64,000 nucleotides of DNA from Halpernia sp048269545. GTDB taxonomy: Bacteria; Bacteroidota; Bacteroidia; Flavobacteriales; Weeksellaceae. The translations under genes were made by a program, and so were the position numbers. Positions 17,171 to 26,677 of this stretch are shown here, piece after piece; within the stretch, counting starts at the first letter, position 1; each line of letters starts with the position of its first letter. The notes under the pieces were generated by a model. That model was not told the origin of the DNA. It made no database searches and worked only from the letters and a program-made list of their open reading frames with translations. Location: contig NZ_JBLXIJ010000002.1 in NCBI RefSeq assembly GCF_048269545.1, positions 124,001-188,000 of the forward strand, in the 5' to 3' direction.

Positions 17171-19903
17171 TTAAAAATTAAAGTTAAAACCTAAAGAATA
17201 AACATGAGGTAATTGGTAATAACCATTATCTATTCCATTGAAAACTTCAGGATCTACACCTGTATATTTACTTATTACAAAAACGTTTTGCGCCATTGCA
17301 TAAACTCTCATATTACTATTATTAGATAAGAAATTTTTAAAATTATAACCTAAATTAATATTATCTAATCTAAAGAATGAAGCGTTTTCTACAAATATAT
17401 CAGAGAAATATTGTGGACTCTGAAATCTATTTTGTACAGCTGAACTGTAAACATTTTGAAGATAATCATTTGTAGTAGAAGATTGTATAGAACTATTTGA
17501 AGCTGCATTATTATACACATAGTTTCCTAAAACTGCTCTTCCACTCATACTCAGATCCCAATCTTTGTAAGAAACTTTAGTATTAAATCCTAAAATAGCA
17601 TCTGGTGTAGTAGATTTATAATAATATTTATCCGCGGCAGTAATATTTCCATCGCCATTTCTATCTACATAAACACCATCTAAAGGATGTCCACTTGCAT
17701 CATAAACTTGTTGGTAAACATAGAAAGAGTTTGGGTTATATCCAACTGCATGAGCTTGCACCGTATTTCCAACGCCACCAGAAATTCCGCCAACGCCAAT
17801 ATTAAATGTAGGATCATTTCTTTCTAATAATTTTGTCACAATAGGATTGTAATGTGTCGCATTAAAACCAATTTCCCAAGTTATATTCTCTTTTTTAACA
17901 GGTACGAAATTTATTGAAGCATCGATTCCTTTATTTTGCATATTTCCAACATTCAAAATATTAAAGTTGCTTAAATCACCTGCTGCAATTGGGCTATAAA
18001 CAATTAAATCTTTTGTGTCTTTTTGATAAATATCTACGGAACCTGTAATTCTGTCACTGAAGAATCCAAAATCTAAACCTAAATTCTTGGTAGTTGTAGT
18101 TTCCCATTTAAGATTTGGATTATAAATTTCTGGTCTATAAAAATAATAATAACTATTTCCAAATTGATATTGCGCTCCACTTCCACTCAAATTATATTTA
18201 GCAAAAGCTGGGAAATCTGAACCAATTTCTTGTTGACCAGTTTGTCCCCATCCGCCACGTAATTTTAATGAACTTATTACTTTGGAATTTTTTAAGAAAT
18301 TTTCATCATTAATTTTCCAAGCTCCAGAGATACTTGGGAAATTACCCCAAAGGTTATTTCTTGTTCCATTATAAAATCTGGAAGATCCATCTCTTCTAAT
18401 TGAAGCGGAAATGATATATTTATCTGCAATTGTGAAAATACCCCTTCCGTAAAATGATAATAATGTATATCCAGTTGCAGTATCTACACCGTATGGATTA
18501 TAATCTGGTGCTGCATTACCGATAAAGGTACTTCCTCCTGGACTTATAGTTTTAAAATCTTGATAAGAATATCCTGCTGTTAAATCTATATTTGTATTTA
18601 TTGCAGAAATATTTTTAACATAATTAAAATAAGTTTCTAATAATTTATTCTTTTTCTCTTGTGTAAATTGAGATACACTTCCTTTATTAAAAAAACCTGC
18701 ACGAAGATTTGCATCTACTGTTTTTCTTCCTTCACCTTTGGAATAATCATAACCTGCATTTACATTAAAATGTAAATCTGGTAAGAAATGAAATTTATAA
18801 TCCAACTGAATATTTCCTAAACCTCTATAAACAGAAGTTACATCATGAATTGCTCGCAAAGTAGAAACTGGATTGGAGGTTCCGTTTACGTTTAAACTTC
18901 CATTGAGTAACCATTCGTAATAACCACCGTAATTAGAATTTCCAGAATAAACCGGTTGAGTGGGATCGAAATAAGTTGCAGCTGCAATTACACCACCATC
19001 AGGAAATCTATTATCTGTATAAGTTCCTTTTAAACTAACATCTACTTTTAAATGTTTGTCAAAAAAAGTTGGATTTAAATTTAAACCAAGTGAAGTTCTT
19101 TTAAAACTATTGGTTTTAACAATACCATTTTGCTCATTATAACCGATGGATAATCTGTAAGGTAACCATTTTAATCCACCAGATAAAGCTAAATTATTAT
19201 CTGTTCCCCAAGCTTGCTGATAAATTTGGTCTTGCCAATTGGTATCTGCACTTCCCAGTCTAGCTTTATAACCTGAGCTTGCATTTGCATTTACAAAATT
19301 TCTAAAATCATCTGCACTCAAAACATCTACATTTCCCATTTTTTCTGAGACAGAAGCCACTGTTGAAAAATTGATTTTCAATCTACCAGAAGTTCCTTTC
19401 TTTGTCGTAATTAAAATGACACCATTGGTTGCACGGTTACCATAAATCGCAGTTGCAGAAGCATCCTTTAAAATATTGAACGTTGCAATATCATTTGGAT
19501 TAATTAAAGATAAGGGATCTGAAGCACCACTAATTCCTGAAAAATCTTGCGGAACGCCATCAATAACTATTAAGGGTGAATTACTTCCTGTAAGTGAAGA
19601 AGTTCCTCTTACTCTAATTGAAGTTCCAGCTCCCGGTGCTCCACTATTTGTAGTGATTTGAACACCCGGCGTTTTACCTTGTATTAATTGTCCAGGTGAA
19701 GTTGCACCTCCATTAAAATCCTTGGAGGAAATTGAAGTAATTGATCCAGTGAGATCAGTTTTCTTTTGTTTTCCGTACCCAATTAAAACTACTTCTTCAA
19801 TCTTTTTTTCTTTTGAAGTTGAATCTGTAGTTTGTGCGTTAAACATTGCGCCGAACAATAAAAAAGCTGGTGCAATTTTTAAAACTGTGTTATAGTTTTT
19901 CAC
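17171..19903 (-). CDS. susC: SusC/RagA-family TonB-dependent outer-membrane transporter
   Basis: Imports maltodextrins across the outer membrane with TonB energy and SusD as lid. It has 910 residues with a signal peptide ending FGAMFNAQ. The TonB-box-like segment IEEVVLIGYGKQKKTDLTG begins near residue 35, followed by the plug (IRVRGTSSLTGSNSPLIVID, TNGVILITTKKG) and the 22-strand barrel ending VYSLGFNFNF. The N-terminal carboxypeptidase-regulatory-like domain found before the plug in most SusC proteins is absent, which explains the short length. First gene of the locus; a possible minus-strand -7 box TAAATTTG lies at 19957-19964. Confidence 0.94.
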   Translation of the reverse strand: MKNYNTVLKIAPAFLLFGAMFNAQTTDSTSKEKKIEEVVLIGYGKQKKTDLTGSITSISSKDFNGGATSPGQLIQGKTPGVQITTNSGAPGAGTSIRVRGTSSLTGSNSPLIVIDGVPQDFSGISGASDPLSLINPNDIATFNILKDASATAIYGNRATNGVILITTKKGTSGRLKINFSTVASVSEKMGNVDVLSADDFRNFVNANASSGYKARLGSADTNWQDQIYQQAWGTDNNLALSGGLKWLPYRLSIGYNEQNGIVKTNSFKRTSLGLNLNPTFFDKHLKVDVSLKGTYTDNRFPDGGVIAAATYFDPTQPVYSGNSNYGGYYEWLLNGSLNVNGTSNPVSTLRAIHDVTSVYRGLGNIQLDYKFHFLPDLHFNVNAGYDYSKGEGRKTVDANLRAGFFNKGSVSQFTQEKKNKLLETYFNYVKNISAINTNIDLTAGYSYQDFKTISPGGSTFIGNAAPDYNPYGVDTATGYTLLSFYGRGIFTIADKYIISASIRRDGSSRFYNGTRNNLWGNFPSISGAWKINDENFLKNSKVISSLKLRGGWGQTGQQEIGSDFPAFAKYNLSGSGAQYQFGNSYYYFYRPEIYNPNLKWETTTTKNLGLDFGFFSDRITGSVDIYQKDTKDLIVYSPIAAGDLSNFNILNVGNMQNKGIDASINFVPVKKENITWEIGFNATHYNPIVTKLLERNDPTFNIGVGGISGGVGNTVQAHAVGYNPNSFYVYQQVYDASGHPLDGVYVDRNGDGNITAADKYYYKSTTPDAILGFNTKVSYKDWDLSMSGRAVLGNYVYNNAASNSSIQSSTTNDYLQNVYSSAVQNRFQSPQYFSDIFVENASFFRLDNINLGYNFKNFLSNNSNMRVYAMAQNVFVISKYTGVDPEVFNGIDNGYYQLPHVYSLGFNFNF

Positions 19904-20023
19904 AAAAAATAAATTTTAGGATTAATATTCTTTTTCTTCTACATCTCTGTAGTCTTCAAATTTAATTAATATATAATTATTATAAAATTATTTTAAAAGT
20001 GTTAAATTATTGATAACAAATAA

Positions 20024-20067
20024 CTTTTAAAAATGCTTTTTCCCTTTATCAATGAAGCATTTAAAAG
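20024..20067. promoter_or_regulatory. Imperfect inverted repeat between susC and metG
   Basis: Arms CTTTTAAAAATGCTT (20024-20038) and AAGCATTTAAAAG (20055-20067) pair apart from a 2-nt bulge, with a 16-nt spacer. It lies about 120 bp upstream of susC in a 330-bp divergent gap that otherwise holds A+T-rich sequence and the -7 boxes. It could be an operator for the starch locus; no regulator gene is in the window. Confidence 0.35.
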
Positions 20068-20204
20068 ATTTTATACCATTCTAATTTTTAATAAACTTAT
20101 TTTACTTTAACATTTCATTAAACATTTGTTTAACTAAAAAAGATTATTGTCCCAGATTAAGACAGGAGAAATAAAAAAAAAGCTAAAAATTTTGCTATAA
20201 TCTT

Positions 20205-20212
20205 TATATTTG
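20205..20212 (+). promoter_or_regulatory. metG -7 promoter element
   Basis: TATATTTG matches TAnnTTTG, 21 bp before the metG ATG. No TTG was found at the usual -33 distance, so the call rests on the -7 box. Confidence 0.45.
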
Positions 20213-20233
20213 CAGAGAAATTTACTCTAAAAA

Positions 20234-22267
20234 ATGTCAGATAAAAAATTAATTACAGCCGCACTTCCTTATGCAAATGGACCCGTTCACATTGGTCATC
20301 TCGCAGGAGTTTATATTCCCGCAGATGTTTATGCAAGATTTGAACGTAGAATGGGAAAAGACGTGGCGTTTATTTGCGGTTCTGATGAACATGGAATTCC
20401 AATTACGATTCGTGCTAAAAAAGAAGGCGTTTCACCACAGAATATAGTGGATCAATACCACGAAATTATCAAGAAATCATTTTCAGATTTAGGAATTTCT
20501 TTCGACGAATATTCTAGAACTACCTCTCCAAAACACAGACAAGTCTCACAAGATTTTTTTACAACTTTATATGATAAAAATAAATTTATAGAAGAAACTT
20601 CTGAACAATATTTTGATGAAGAAGCAGAAGAATTTTTAGCCGATCGTTATATTGTAGGAACTTGTCCTAATTGTGGCAATGAAAATGCTTACGGCGACCA
20701 ATGTGAAAAATGTGGAACAACGCTTTCTCCTTCAGAATTGATTAATCCACGTTCAATGTTAAGCGGAAATAGTCCTATTTTAAAAGAAACTAAAAATTGG
20801 TATTTGCCTTTAAATGATTACGAAGATTTTTTAAATAAATGGATTATTGAAGGTCATAAAGAAGATTGGAAACCGAACGTTTATGGACAAGTAAAATCTT
20901 GGTTAAATGATGGATTAAAACCCAGAGCAATGACGCGCGATTTAAATTGGGGCGTTCCTGTTCCTTTACCAAATGCAGACGGAAAAGTACTTTACGTTTG
21001 GTTTGACGCACCAATTGGTTACATTTCTTTTACCCAAGAATGGGCAGAAAAAACCGGAAAAAACTGGAAAGATTATTGGCAAAGTGACGATTCTGAACTC
21101 GTTCATTTTATTGGAAAAGATAATATTGTTTTTCATTGTATTATTTTCCCTGCAATGATGAAAGCACATGGCGATTATAAAATGCCAAAAAATGTTCCTG
21201 CTTTTGAGTTTTTAAATCTTGAAAATGATAAAATTTCGACCTCCAGAAATTGGGCAGTTTGGGCGCATGAATATGTAGAAGAATTTCCCGGTCAACAAGA
21301 TGTTTTGCGTTATGCACTACTCTCTTCCGCGCCAGAAACAAAAGATAATAATTTTACTTGGAAAGATTTTCAAACTAAAAATAATTCGGAATTAGTCGGA
21401 ATTTTCGGGAATTTTATTAATCGTGTAGCGGTTTTAATTAATAAATATTACGACGGAGTCATTCCTTCAGGAAATGAAAATGCAACGGAATTAAATGAAA
21501 TTTCTAAAGCTGCAAAAGAAGTTAATCAATTTTTAACCAAATTTGAATTTAGAAACGCCTTAAGTTCAATGATGAATTTGGCTCGTTTCGGAAACCAGTA
21601 TTTGCAAATTGAAGAGCCTTGGAAAACTATTAAAGAAAATCCTGAAAAAGCTGCAAATTCTTTATTTGTAGCGGCTCAAATTGCGGCAGGTTTAGCGCAA
21701 ATTTGTGAACCATTTTTACCATTTAGTTCAGAAAAATTAATGAAAATGTTTAATTCTGAAAAATGGACTTGGCAAAAAATTGAAACTGAAAATGTACTTT
21801 TAAAAACAGGACACAAAATAAATGAAGCGTCACTTTTATTTTCTAAAATTGAAGATGAAACTATTGAATTCCAAATTCAAAAATTAGAAGCGACCAAACA
21901 AAATAATAAAAAAACCAATGCAAACGCAAAACCCATGAAAGACGAAATTCAATTTGACGATTTTACTAAAATTGACTTAAGAACGGCAACTATTTTAACT
22001 GCAGAAAAAGTTGAAAAAGCAGACAAATTATTAAAATTTTCCGTCGATACAGGAATTGATGTGAGAACTGTAGTTTCAGGAGTTGCAGAAAGTTTCACAC
22101 CTGAAGAATGTGTAGGAAAACAAGTGATGATTTTAGCGAATTTAACACCCAGAAAAATCCGTGGAATTGAATCTCAAGGAATGCTTTTATTGACAACAAA
22201 AGAAGACGGAAAATTGGCTTTTGTAACGCCAGAAGTGAAAGTTGAAAACGGAATTGAAATCAGTTAA
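20234..22267 (+). CDS. metG: Methionyl-tRNA synthetase
   Basis: Charges tRNA-Met. It has 677 residues, the long dimeric type. The Rossmann catalytic domain has PYANGPVHIGHLAG (HIGH box); the zinc knuckle CPNCGNENAYGDQCEKCG has four cysteines; the second signature is NDKISTSRNW (KMSKS variant). An anticodon-binding helical domain follows, then a C-terminal EMAP-II/Arc1p-like tRNA-binding domain from about residue 570 (FDDFTKIDLRTATILTAEKV). It stands alone, divergent from susC, and is followed by an intergenic repeat. Confidence 0.98.
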   Translation: MSDKKLITAALPYANGPVHIGHLAGVYIPADVYARFERRMGKDVAFICGSDEHGIPITIRAKKEGVSPQNIVDQYHEIIKKSFSDLGISFDEYSRTTSPKHRQVSQDFFTTLYDKNKFIEETSEQYFDEEAEEFLADRYIVGTCPNCGNENAYGDQCEKCGTTLSPSELINPRSMLSGNSPILKETKNWYLPLNDYEDFLNKWIIEGHKEDWKPNVYGQVKSWLNDGLKPRAMTRDLNWGVPVPLPNADGKVLYVWFDAPIGYISFTQEWAEKTGKNWKDYWQSDDSELVHFIGKDNIVFHCIIFPAMMKAHGDYKMPKNVPAFEFLNLENDKISTSRNWAVWAHEYVEEFPGQQDVLRYALLSSAPETKDNNFTWKDFQTKNNSELVGIFGNFINRVAVLINKYYDGVIPSGNENATELNEISKAAKEVNQFLTKFEFRNALSSMMNLARFGNQYLQIEEPWKTIKENPEKAANSLFVAAQIAAGLAQICEPFLPFSSEKLMKMFNSEKWTWQKIETENVLLKTGHKINEASLLFSKIEDETIEFQIQKLEATKQNNKKTNANAKPMKDEIQFDDFTKIDLRTATILTAEKVEKADKLLKFSVDTGIDVRTVVSGVAESFTPEECVGKQVMILANLTPRKIRGIESQGMLLLTTKEDGKLAFVTPEVKVENGIEIS

Positions 22268-22276
22268 AAAAAATCA

Positions 22277-22375
22277 TTTGTCATTCTGAACGGAGCAAAG
22301 CGAAGTGAAGAATTTTCTTTTAGTAGAGATTCTGCCTTCGTCAGAAATCAAAGATTCTACGTAGTCAATGACAAA
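22277..22375. repeat. Intergenic repeat with 9-bp inverted ends (TTTGTCATT ... AATGACAAA)
   Basis: A 99-bp element between metG and the Mpo1-like gene with perfect 9-bp terminal inverted repeats (22277-22285 and 22367-22375). Inside are repeated motifs: GAAGTGAAGAATT, GTAGAGATTCTGCC and AAAGATTCTACGTAG. From memory, TGTCATTCTGAACG-type elements are dispersed in many Bacteroidetes. The form is that of a REP/MITE-like non-autonomous element; it has no coding capacity. Confidence 0.65.
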
Positions 22376-22434
22376 AATAAATTTTTGAACGTATGAAACT
22401 TAAATCGATAAGCTAAAACCTAAAAACTGAAAGT

Positions 22435-22908
22435 ATGAGAAAAATAGATTTACTTTTCGCAGAATATGCAGAAAGCCATCAAAACCACACGAATAAAATC
22501 ATTCACTGGATTTGTATACCCTTAATTTTTTTGAGTATTTTAGGATTTATTTCACTAATCCCTGTTCCGCATATTTTTATTAAATTTTATGGTTATATAA
22601 GTATTGCGAGCTTAATTGCAATAGTTTTAGTAAGTTTATTTTATTTCAGATTATCCTGGAAAATTGCGCTATTGATGATTTTAATTATGTTTATTTTTGA
22701 GTTTATCATTTTTCATATTAATGTTTCATTTCGCCCTAATTCTTGGATAATTTTTTTAGTAATCTTTGTTCTTTCTTGGATCGGACAATTTTACGGTCAC
22801 AAAATTGAAGGTAAGAAACCAAGTTTCCTGAAAGATTTACAATTTTTATTGGTTGGTCCAATTTGGTTGCTCAGTTTTATTTTGAAAAATTGGAATATTA
22901 AATATTAA
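22435..22908 (+). CDS. Mpo1-like (DUF962) membrane protein
   Basis: A 157-residue integral membrane protein of the Mpo1/YGL010w family (DUF962). In yeast, Mpo1 is an iron-dependent dioxygenase that shortens 2-hydroxy fatty acids; bacterial members are uncharacterised. The family pattern is visible: FAEYAESHQNHTNKIIHWI (conserved His pair) at the N-terminus, four to five hydrophobic segments, and GQFYGHKIEGKKPS followed by LLVGPIWLLS. The His residues that could bind iron are retained. It stands alone between a repeat and a terminator. Confidence 0.85.
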   Translation: MRKIDLLFAEYAESHQNHTNKIIHWICIPLIFLSILGFISLIPVPHIFIKFYGYISIASLIAIVLVSLFYFRLSWKIALLMILIMFIFEFIIFHINVSFRPNSWIIFLVIFVLSWIGQFYGHKIEGKKPSFLKDLQFLLVGPIWLLSFILKNWNIKY

Positions 22909-22914
22909 AAAAAC

Positions 22915-22942
22915 AAAATCCGAAAATTATATTTCGGATTTT
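22915..22942. terminator. Bidirectional intrinsic terminator
   Basis: Arms AAAATCCGAAA and TTTCGGATTTT (11 bp) around a 6-nt loop lie between the convergent Mpo1-like and glycosidase genes. Confidence 0.85.
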
Positions 22943-22947
22943 ATTTT

Positions 22948-25599
22948 CTATTCTTTGGGCGATTCTGTTTCCGCTTTATCCATTTTTTTCTTAGATAATC
23001 TTGGTTGCAATAATTTTGCAATTACCGCGGTCCAACCAGTTTGGTGTGATGCACCTACTCCACGTCCAGAATCTCCATCAAAATATTCATAAAATAAAAT
23101 GTAATCTCGAAAATCTGGATCGTCTTGAAATCTCGGATATTGTCTGTTGAAAACGCGTTTCCCATCTTTCCCTTTTAAAAAAATATTTTTCAATCGATCT
23201 CCAAGTGAAGTTGCAATTTCATCTAAATTAAAATAATTTCCACTTCCTGTAGGATATTCCACTTTAAAATCTGGACTATAATAAAAGAAAAAACGTTGTA
23301 AACTTTCTATGATTAAAAAATTAATTGGAAACCAAATAGGTCCGCGCCAATTGCTATTTCCGCCAAACATGTAACTATCACTTTCTGCCGGTAAATATTT
23401 TACAGAAAAATCTTTACCATCTAAATTAATATGAAATGGATTGTCTTGATATTCTTTTGATAATGCCCGAATTCCAAATTCTCCCAAAAATTCTTTTTCA
23501 TCAAGCATTCTATAAAGCAATCTTTTTAAACGATGACCGCGCAGCAAACTTAGTAAATGTTTAGAGTCTTCTCCTTTAACTTCCCAATGCGAAACAAGAG
23601 CCGCTAATTCTGGTTTATTATCTAAAACCCATTGCATTCTGGCTTTAAATTTTGGTAATTTTTCCAACATTTCCTCATCCATAACTTCTACTGCAAACAT
23701 TGGGATTAAACCAACAATTGTTCTTAATCTTAAAAATAAACAAGTGCCATCTTTTAAAGAAAGTGCGTCATAGAAAAACTGATCTTGTTCATCCCACAAA
23801 CTAAAGTTTTCTTCACCCATATTATCTAATGCTTTTGCAATGCTTAGAAAATGTTCAAAAAATTTAGTCGCCATATCTTGATAGACTTTATTGTAAAGCG
23901 CCAATTCCATTGCAATACGCATCATATTTAAAGCAAACATCGCCATCCAACTTGTTCCATCTGCTTGTTCCAAACTTTCGCCATCTGGTAATTTTTGACT
24001 TCGATCAAAAACACCAATATTATCTAAACCAAGAAATCCACCTTCAAAAATATTGTTTCCATTATTGTCTTTTTTATTTACCCACCAAGTGAAATTCATA
24101 AGTAATTTTTGAAAAACTGCTTCTAGAAATTCTAAATCCGGTTTGTTTTTTAAAGCTTCATCAATTTTAAAAACTCTAAATGCTGCATAGGCATGAACTG
24201 GTGGATTTACATCACTAAAATCCCATTCATAGGCGGGTAATTGTCCGTTTGGATGCATAAACCAATCGAGCGTTAATAATCTAAGTTGGTCTTTTGCAAA
24301 ATCTGAATCTATTAAAGAAAAACCAATCGTGTGAAACGCCAAATCCCAAGTTGCAAACCACGGATATTCCCATTTATCGGGCATTGAAATAATGTTTAAA
24401 CTATCTAAAGTTTCCCATTCATAATTTCTTATTTTTTTTCTACTTTCTGGCGGTTTTACTTCTGCAGGATCTCCATCTAACCATTTTTCTACATTATAAT
24501 GGTAAAATTGTTTGCTCCATAAAAGTCCTGCAAAAGCTTGTCTTTGCACCAACTTTTCATCGTCAGTTTCTATTCCTTTTTGAATTTCTTTGTAAAATTC
24601 ATTGGCTTCATTTTGTCTTAATTTAAATAAATTTTCGAAATCTTCAAATGGTTTTTCTAAATCTGCATCACAAAGTCTGAATTCAAAAGTTTTTGTTTCT
24701 AAAGCCGCAAAACTTTCTTCAATCATAAATGCGACTTTTGTACCCGTATTTTCAGGGTTTATTGTAGAATTATTTTTATTTATTATAAAATCATTAATTC
24801 CGTCTTTGCAAAATTTGGAAGTATTTGGTTGATGATAGATTTTTTTTTGATTGGTTTCATTATCACAAAAAAGTGGTTTTGCGGAAGTATTTGAATAAAG
24901 ATTTTTTAAATTTAATTCTTTGTGATTTATTTTAATTTGATTTTCAGTAGTGGAAGAAAGTTGAGGTTTATAATCGTTATAACCCCAATTCCAAGTATTT
25001 CTGTACCATAAAGTTGGAAGTAAAATTAACGGGGCTTCTACGTTTGCTTTATTGGTGATAGTTAATTTTATTAAAATATCTTCGGGTGAATTTTTTGCAT
25101 ATTCAATAAAAATATCAAAATATTCATTTTGATCAAATATTCCGGTATCAATTAATTCATATTCCGGATTTTCTTTTCCCGCTGCTGCATTTTTATCAAT
25201 TAAATCTTCATAAGGAAAAGCATTTTGTGGATATTTATAAAGCATTTTCATGTAAGAATGCGTTGGAGTACTATCTAAATAATAATAATATTCTTTCACA
25301 TCTTCGCCGTGATTTCCTTGTGAATTAGAAAGTCCGAATAAACGTTCTTTAATAATTTGATCTTTTTTATTCCAAAATCCTACCGAAAAAACTATTAATT
25401 GTTTATCGTCACAAATCCCACAAATTCCTTCTTCTCCCCATCTATAGGTGGTAGATTCTGCAGAAAAATAATTGGTATAATTCCACGCATCACCATTTGC
25501 GCTGTAATCTTCTCTTACCAAACCCCATTCTCTGTTACTTACGTATGGTCCATATTTCTTCCATTCAGTATGTGGAAGGCGTTTTTGTTCTGCGGTCAT
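22948..25599 (-). CDS. MGH1-like / GH63-related glycoside hydrolase
   Basis: An 883-residue protein of the MGH1-like (mannosylglycerate-hydrolase-like) (alpha/alpha)6 glycosidase group related to GH63. An N-terminal beta region (to about 330) begins EWKKYGPYVSNREWGLVREDY. The toroid domain has KWEYPWFATWDLAFHTIGFS, NGQLPAYEWDFSDVNPP, and near the C-terminus NWRGPIWFPINFLIIESL and GASHQTGWTAVIAKLLQP. No signal peptide, hence cytoplasmic. The substrate is unknown: candidates are glucosylglycerate, mannosylglycerate or short alpha-glucans. The next upstream gene on the strand is a glucose-dehydrogenase-like SDR, 200 bp away. Confidence 0.82.
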   Translation of the reverse strand: MTAEQKRLPHTEWKKYGPYVSNREWGLVREDYSANGDAWNYTNYFSAESTTYRWGEEGICGICDDKQLIVFSVGFWNKKDQIIKERLFGLSNSQGNHGEDVKEYYYYLDSTPTHSYMKMLYKYPQNAFPYEDLIDKNAAAGKENPEYELIDTGIFDQNEYFDIFIEYAKNSPEDILIKLTITNKANVEAPLILLPTLWYRNTWNWGYNDYKPQLSSTTENQIKINHKELNLKNLYSNTSAKPLFCDNETNQKKIYHQPNTSKFCKDGINDFIINKNNSTINPENTGTKVAFMIEESFAALETKTFEFRLCDADLEKPFEDFENLFKLRQNEANEFYKEIQKGIETDDEKLVQRQAFAGLLWSKQFYHYNVEKWLDGDPAEVKPPESRKKIRNYEWETLDSLNIISMPDKWEYPWFATWDLAFHTIGFSLIDSDFAKDQLRLLTLDWFMHPNGQLPAYEWDFSDVNPPVHAYAAFRVFKIDEALKNKPDLEFLEAVFQKLLMNFTWWVNKKDNNGNNIFEGGFLGLDNIGVFDRSQKLPDGESLEQADGTSWMAMFALNMMRIAMELALYNKVYQDMATKFFEHFLSIAKALDNMGEENFSLWDEQDQFFYDALSLKDGTCLFLRLRTIVGLIPMFAVEVMDEEMLEKLPKFKARMQWVLDNKPELAALVSHWEVKGEDSKHLLSLLRGHRLKRLLYRMLDEKEFLGEFGIRALSKEYQDNPFHINLDGKDFSVKYLPAESDSYMFGGNSNWRGPIWFPINFLIIESLQRFFFYYSPDFKVEYPTGSGNYFNLDEIATSLGDRLKNIFLKGKDGKRVFNRQYPRFQDDPDFRDYILFYEYFDGDSGRGVGASHQTGWTAVIAKLLQPRLSKKKMDKAETESPKE

Positions 25600-25664
25600 A
25601 TTTAAGATGTTAGAAATTAGATTAAAGATTTTGGAAAACGATACAATATAAAAAAAATGTATGA

Positions 25665-25790
25665 CTTTTTACTCTCGAAACTGCGCTTTAGCGTGAGTAA
25701 GTTCTCCGACGTGGTGGAAGAAGATGATGGAAAGTGGCGTAAAAAGATATCCGATTTAAGAATTTTCAATTTTTTGTTACATTTCCATTA
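25665..25790. other. Unexplained structured segment between glycosidase and SDR genes
   Basis: Richer in G+C than its surroundings. TTTTTACTCTCG and CGTGAGTAAG form an imperfect stem around AAACTGCGCTTTAG, itself containing the near-palindrome GCGCTTTAGCG. A 71-codon plus-strand frame crosses it but runs into the SDR gene antisense and matches nothing I know. It may be a dispersed repeat copy or a gene remnant. Confidence 0.35.
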
Positions 25791-25799
25791 CAATGGAAT

Positions 25800-26609
25800 T
25801 TATCCATTTTCAGAAAAACTCTCAAATGTGGTCATTCCACCATCAATGAAAATACTTGCACCTGTAATATAATCCGCTGCATCGCTTGCTAAAAATACCG
25901 CTAGATTTCCTATATCTTGTGGTTGTCCAATTCTATTATACGGAATGAGCGTCATCAAAGAATTTAAGGCTTCTTGTGAACTCCACGCTCCTTTATTAAT
26001 ATTGGTTTGAATAGCACCCGGACAAATTGAATTTACTCTTATTTTTCTACTGCCAAATTCTTGAGCTAAAGTTTGCATCAACATTCGGATTGCGCCTTTG
26101 CTACTCGCGTAATTTGCATGACCGCCCCACGGAATTATTTCGTGAACGGAAGAAATATGAATGATTTTTCCGCAAGCAACGGAACGAGTTTCATCGATTC
26201 CGCGTTTTAAAAAAACTTTTATGGCTTCTCTTGCACAAAGAAATTGACCAGTTAAATTCACGCCAATCACTGCGTTCCATTGGTCTAAAGTCATTTCTTC
26301 AAATTTTGAATCTTTCTGAATTCCTGCATTATTAACTAAAATATCAACCGTTCCATAAGCAGAAACAATATCTTGAAACATTTTAATCACTTCTTCTTCT
26401 TTTGAAACATCGCACTTGTAAACCATTCCTTTTCCACCATTATCGGTAATTTCTTTTAAAACTTTTTCTGCATCTGAAATTGCGCCGTCAAAAGGATAAT
26501 TAATAATAACTGTAGCGCCAGATTTAGCCATTGATTTTGCAATTCCCGCGCCGATGCCGCTTGATGAACCTGTAATTAAAGCAATTTGATTTTTGAGCGA
26601 GATTTCCAT
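25800..26609 (-). CDS. SDR family oxidoreductase, glucose 1-dehydrogenase-like
   Basis: A 269-residue classical short-chain dehydrogenase/reductase using NAD(P). The cofactor loop is TGSSSGIGAGIAKSM, followed by VNNAGIQ and the Ser/Tyr/Lys catalytic triad in HISSVHEIIPWGG and YASSKGA, then NSICPGAIQTNIN and the C-terminal ITGASIFIDGGMT. This arrangement is typical of glucose 1-dehydrogenase-type general-stress SDRs. It precedes the MGH1-like glycosidase on the same strand, so a sugar or compatible-solute role is possible. A short palindrome TTCCATT-AC-AATGGAA lies at its stop. Confidence 0.88.
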   Translation of the reverse strand: MEISLKNQIALITGSSSGIGAGIAKSMAKSGATVIINYPFDGAISDAEKVLKEITDNGGKGMVYKCDVSKEEEVIKMFQDIVSAYGTVDILVNNAGIQKDSKFEEMTLDQWNAVIGVNLTGQFLCAREAIKVFLKRGIDETRSVACGKIIHISSVHEIIPWGGHANYASSKGAIRMLMQTLAQEFGSRKIRVNSICPGAIQTNINKGAWSSQEALNSLMTLIPYNRIGQPQDIGNLAVFLASDAADYITGASIFIDGGMTTFESFSENG

Positions 26610-26677
26610 TTTTTAATTATTTACTCAAATTTAGTGAAGTGAAATTTTAATGGCGAATTATTAAACTTAAAATTTTC

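Noticed and set aside
25657..25872. 71-codon plus-strand frame between glycosidase and SDR genes
   Set aside because: Its last third is antisense to the SDR coding region, it resembles no protein family I know, and the first part overlaps a hairpin-rich segment.
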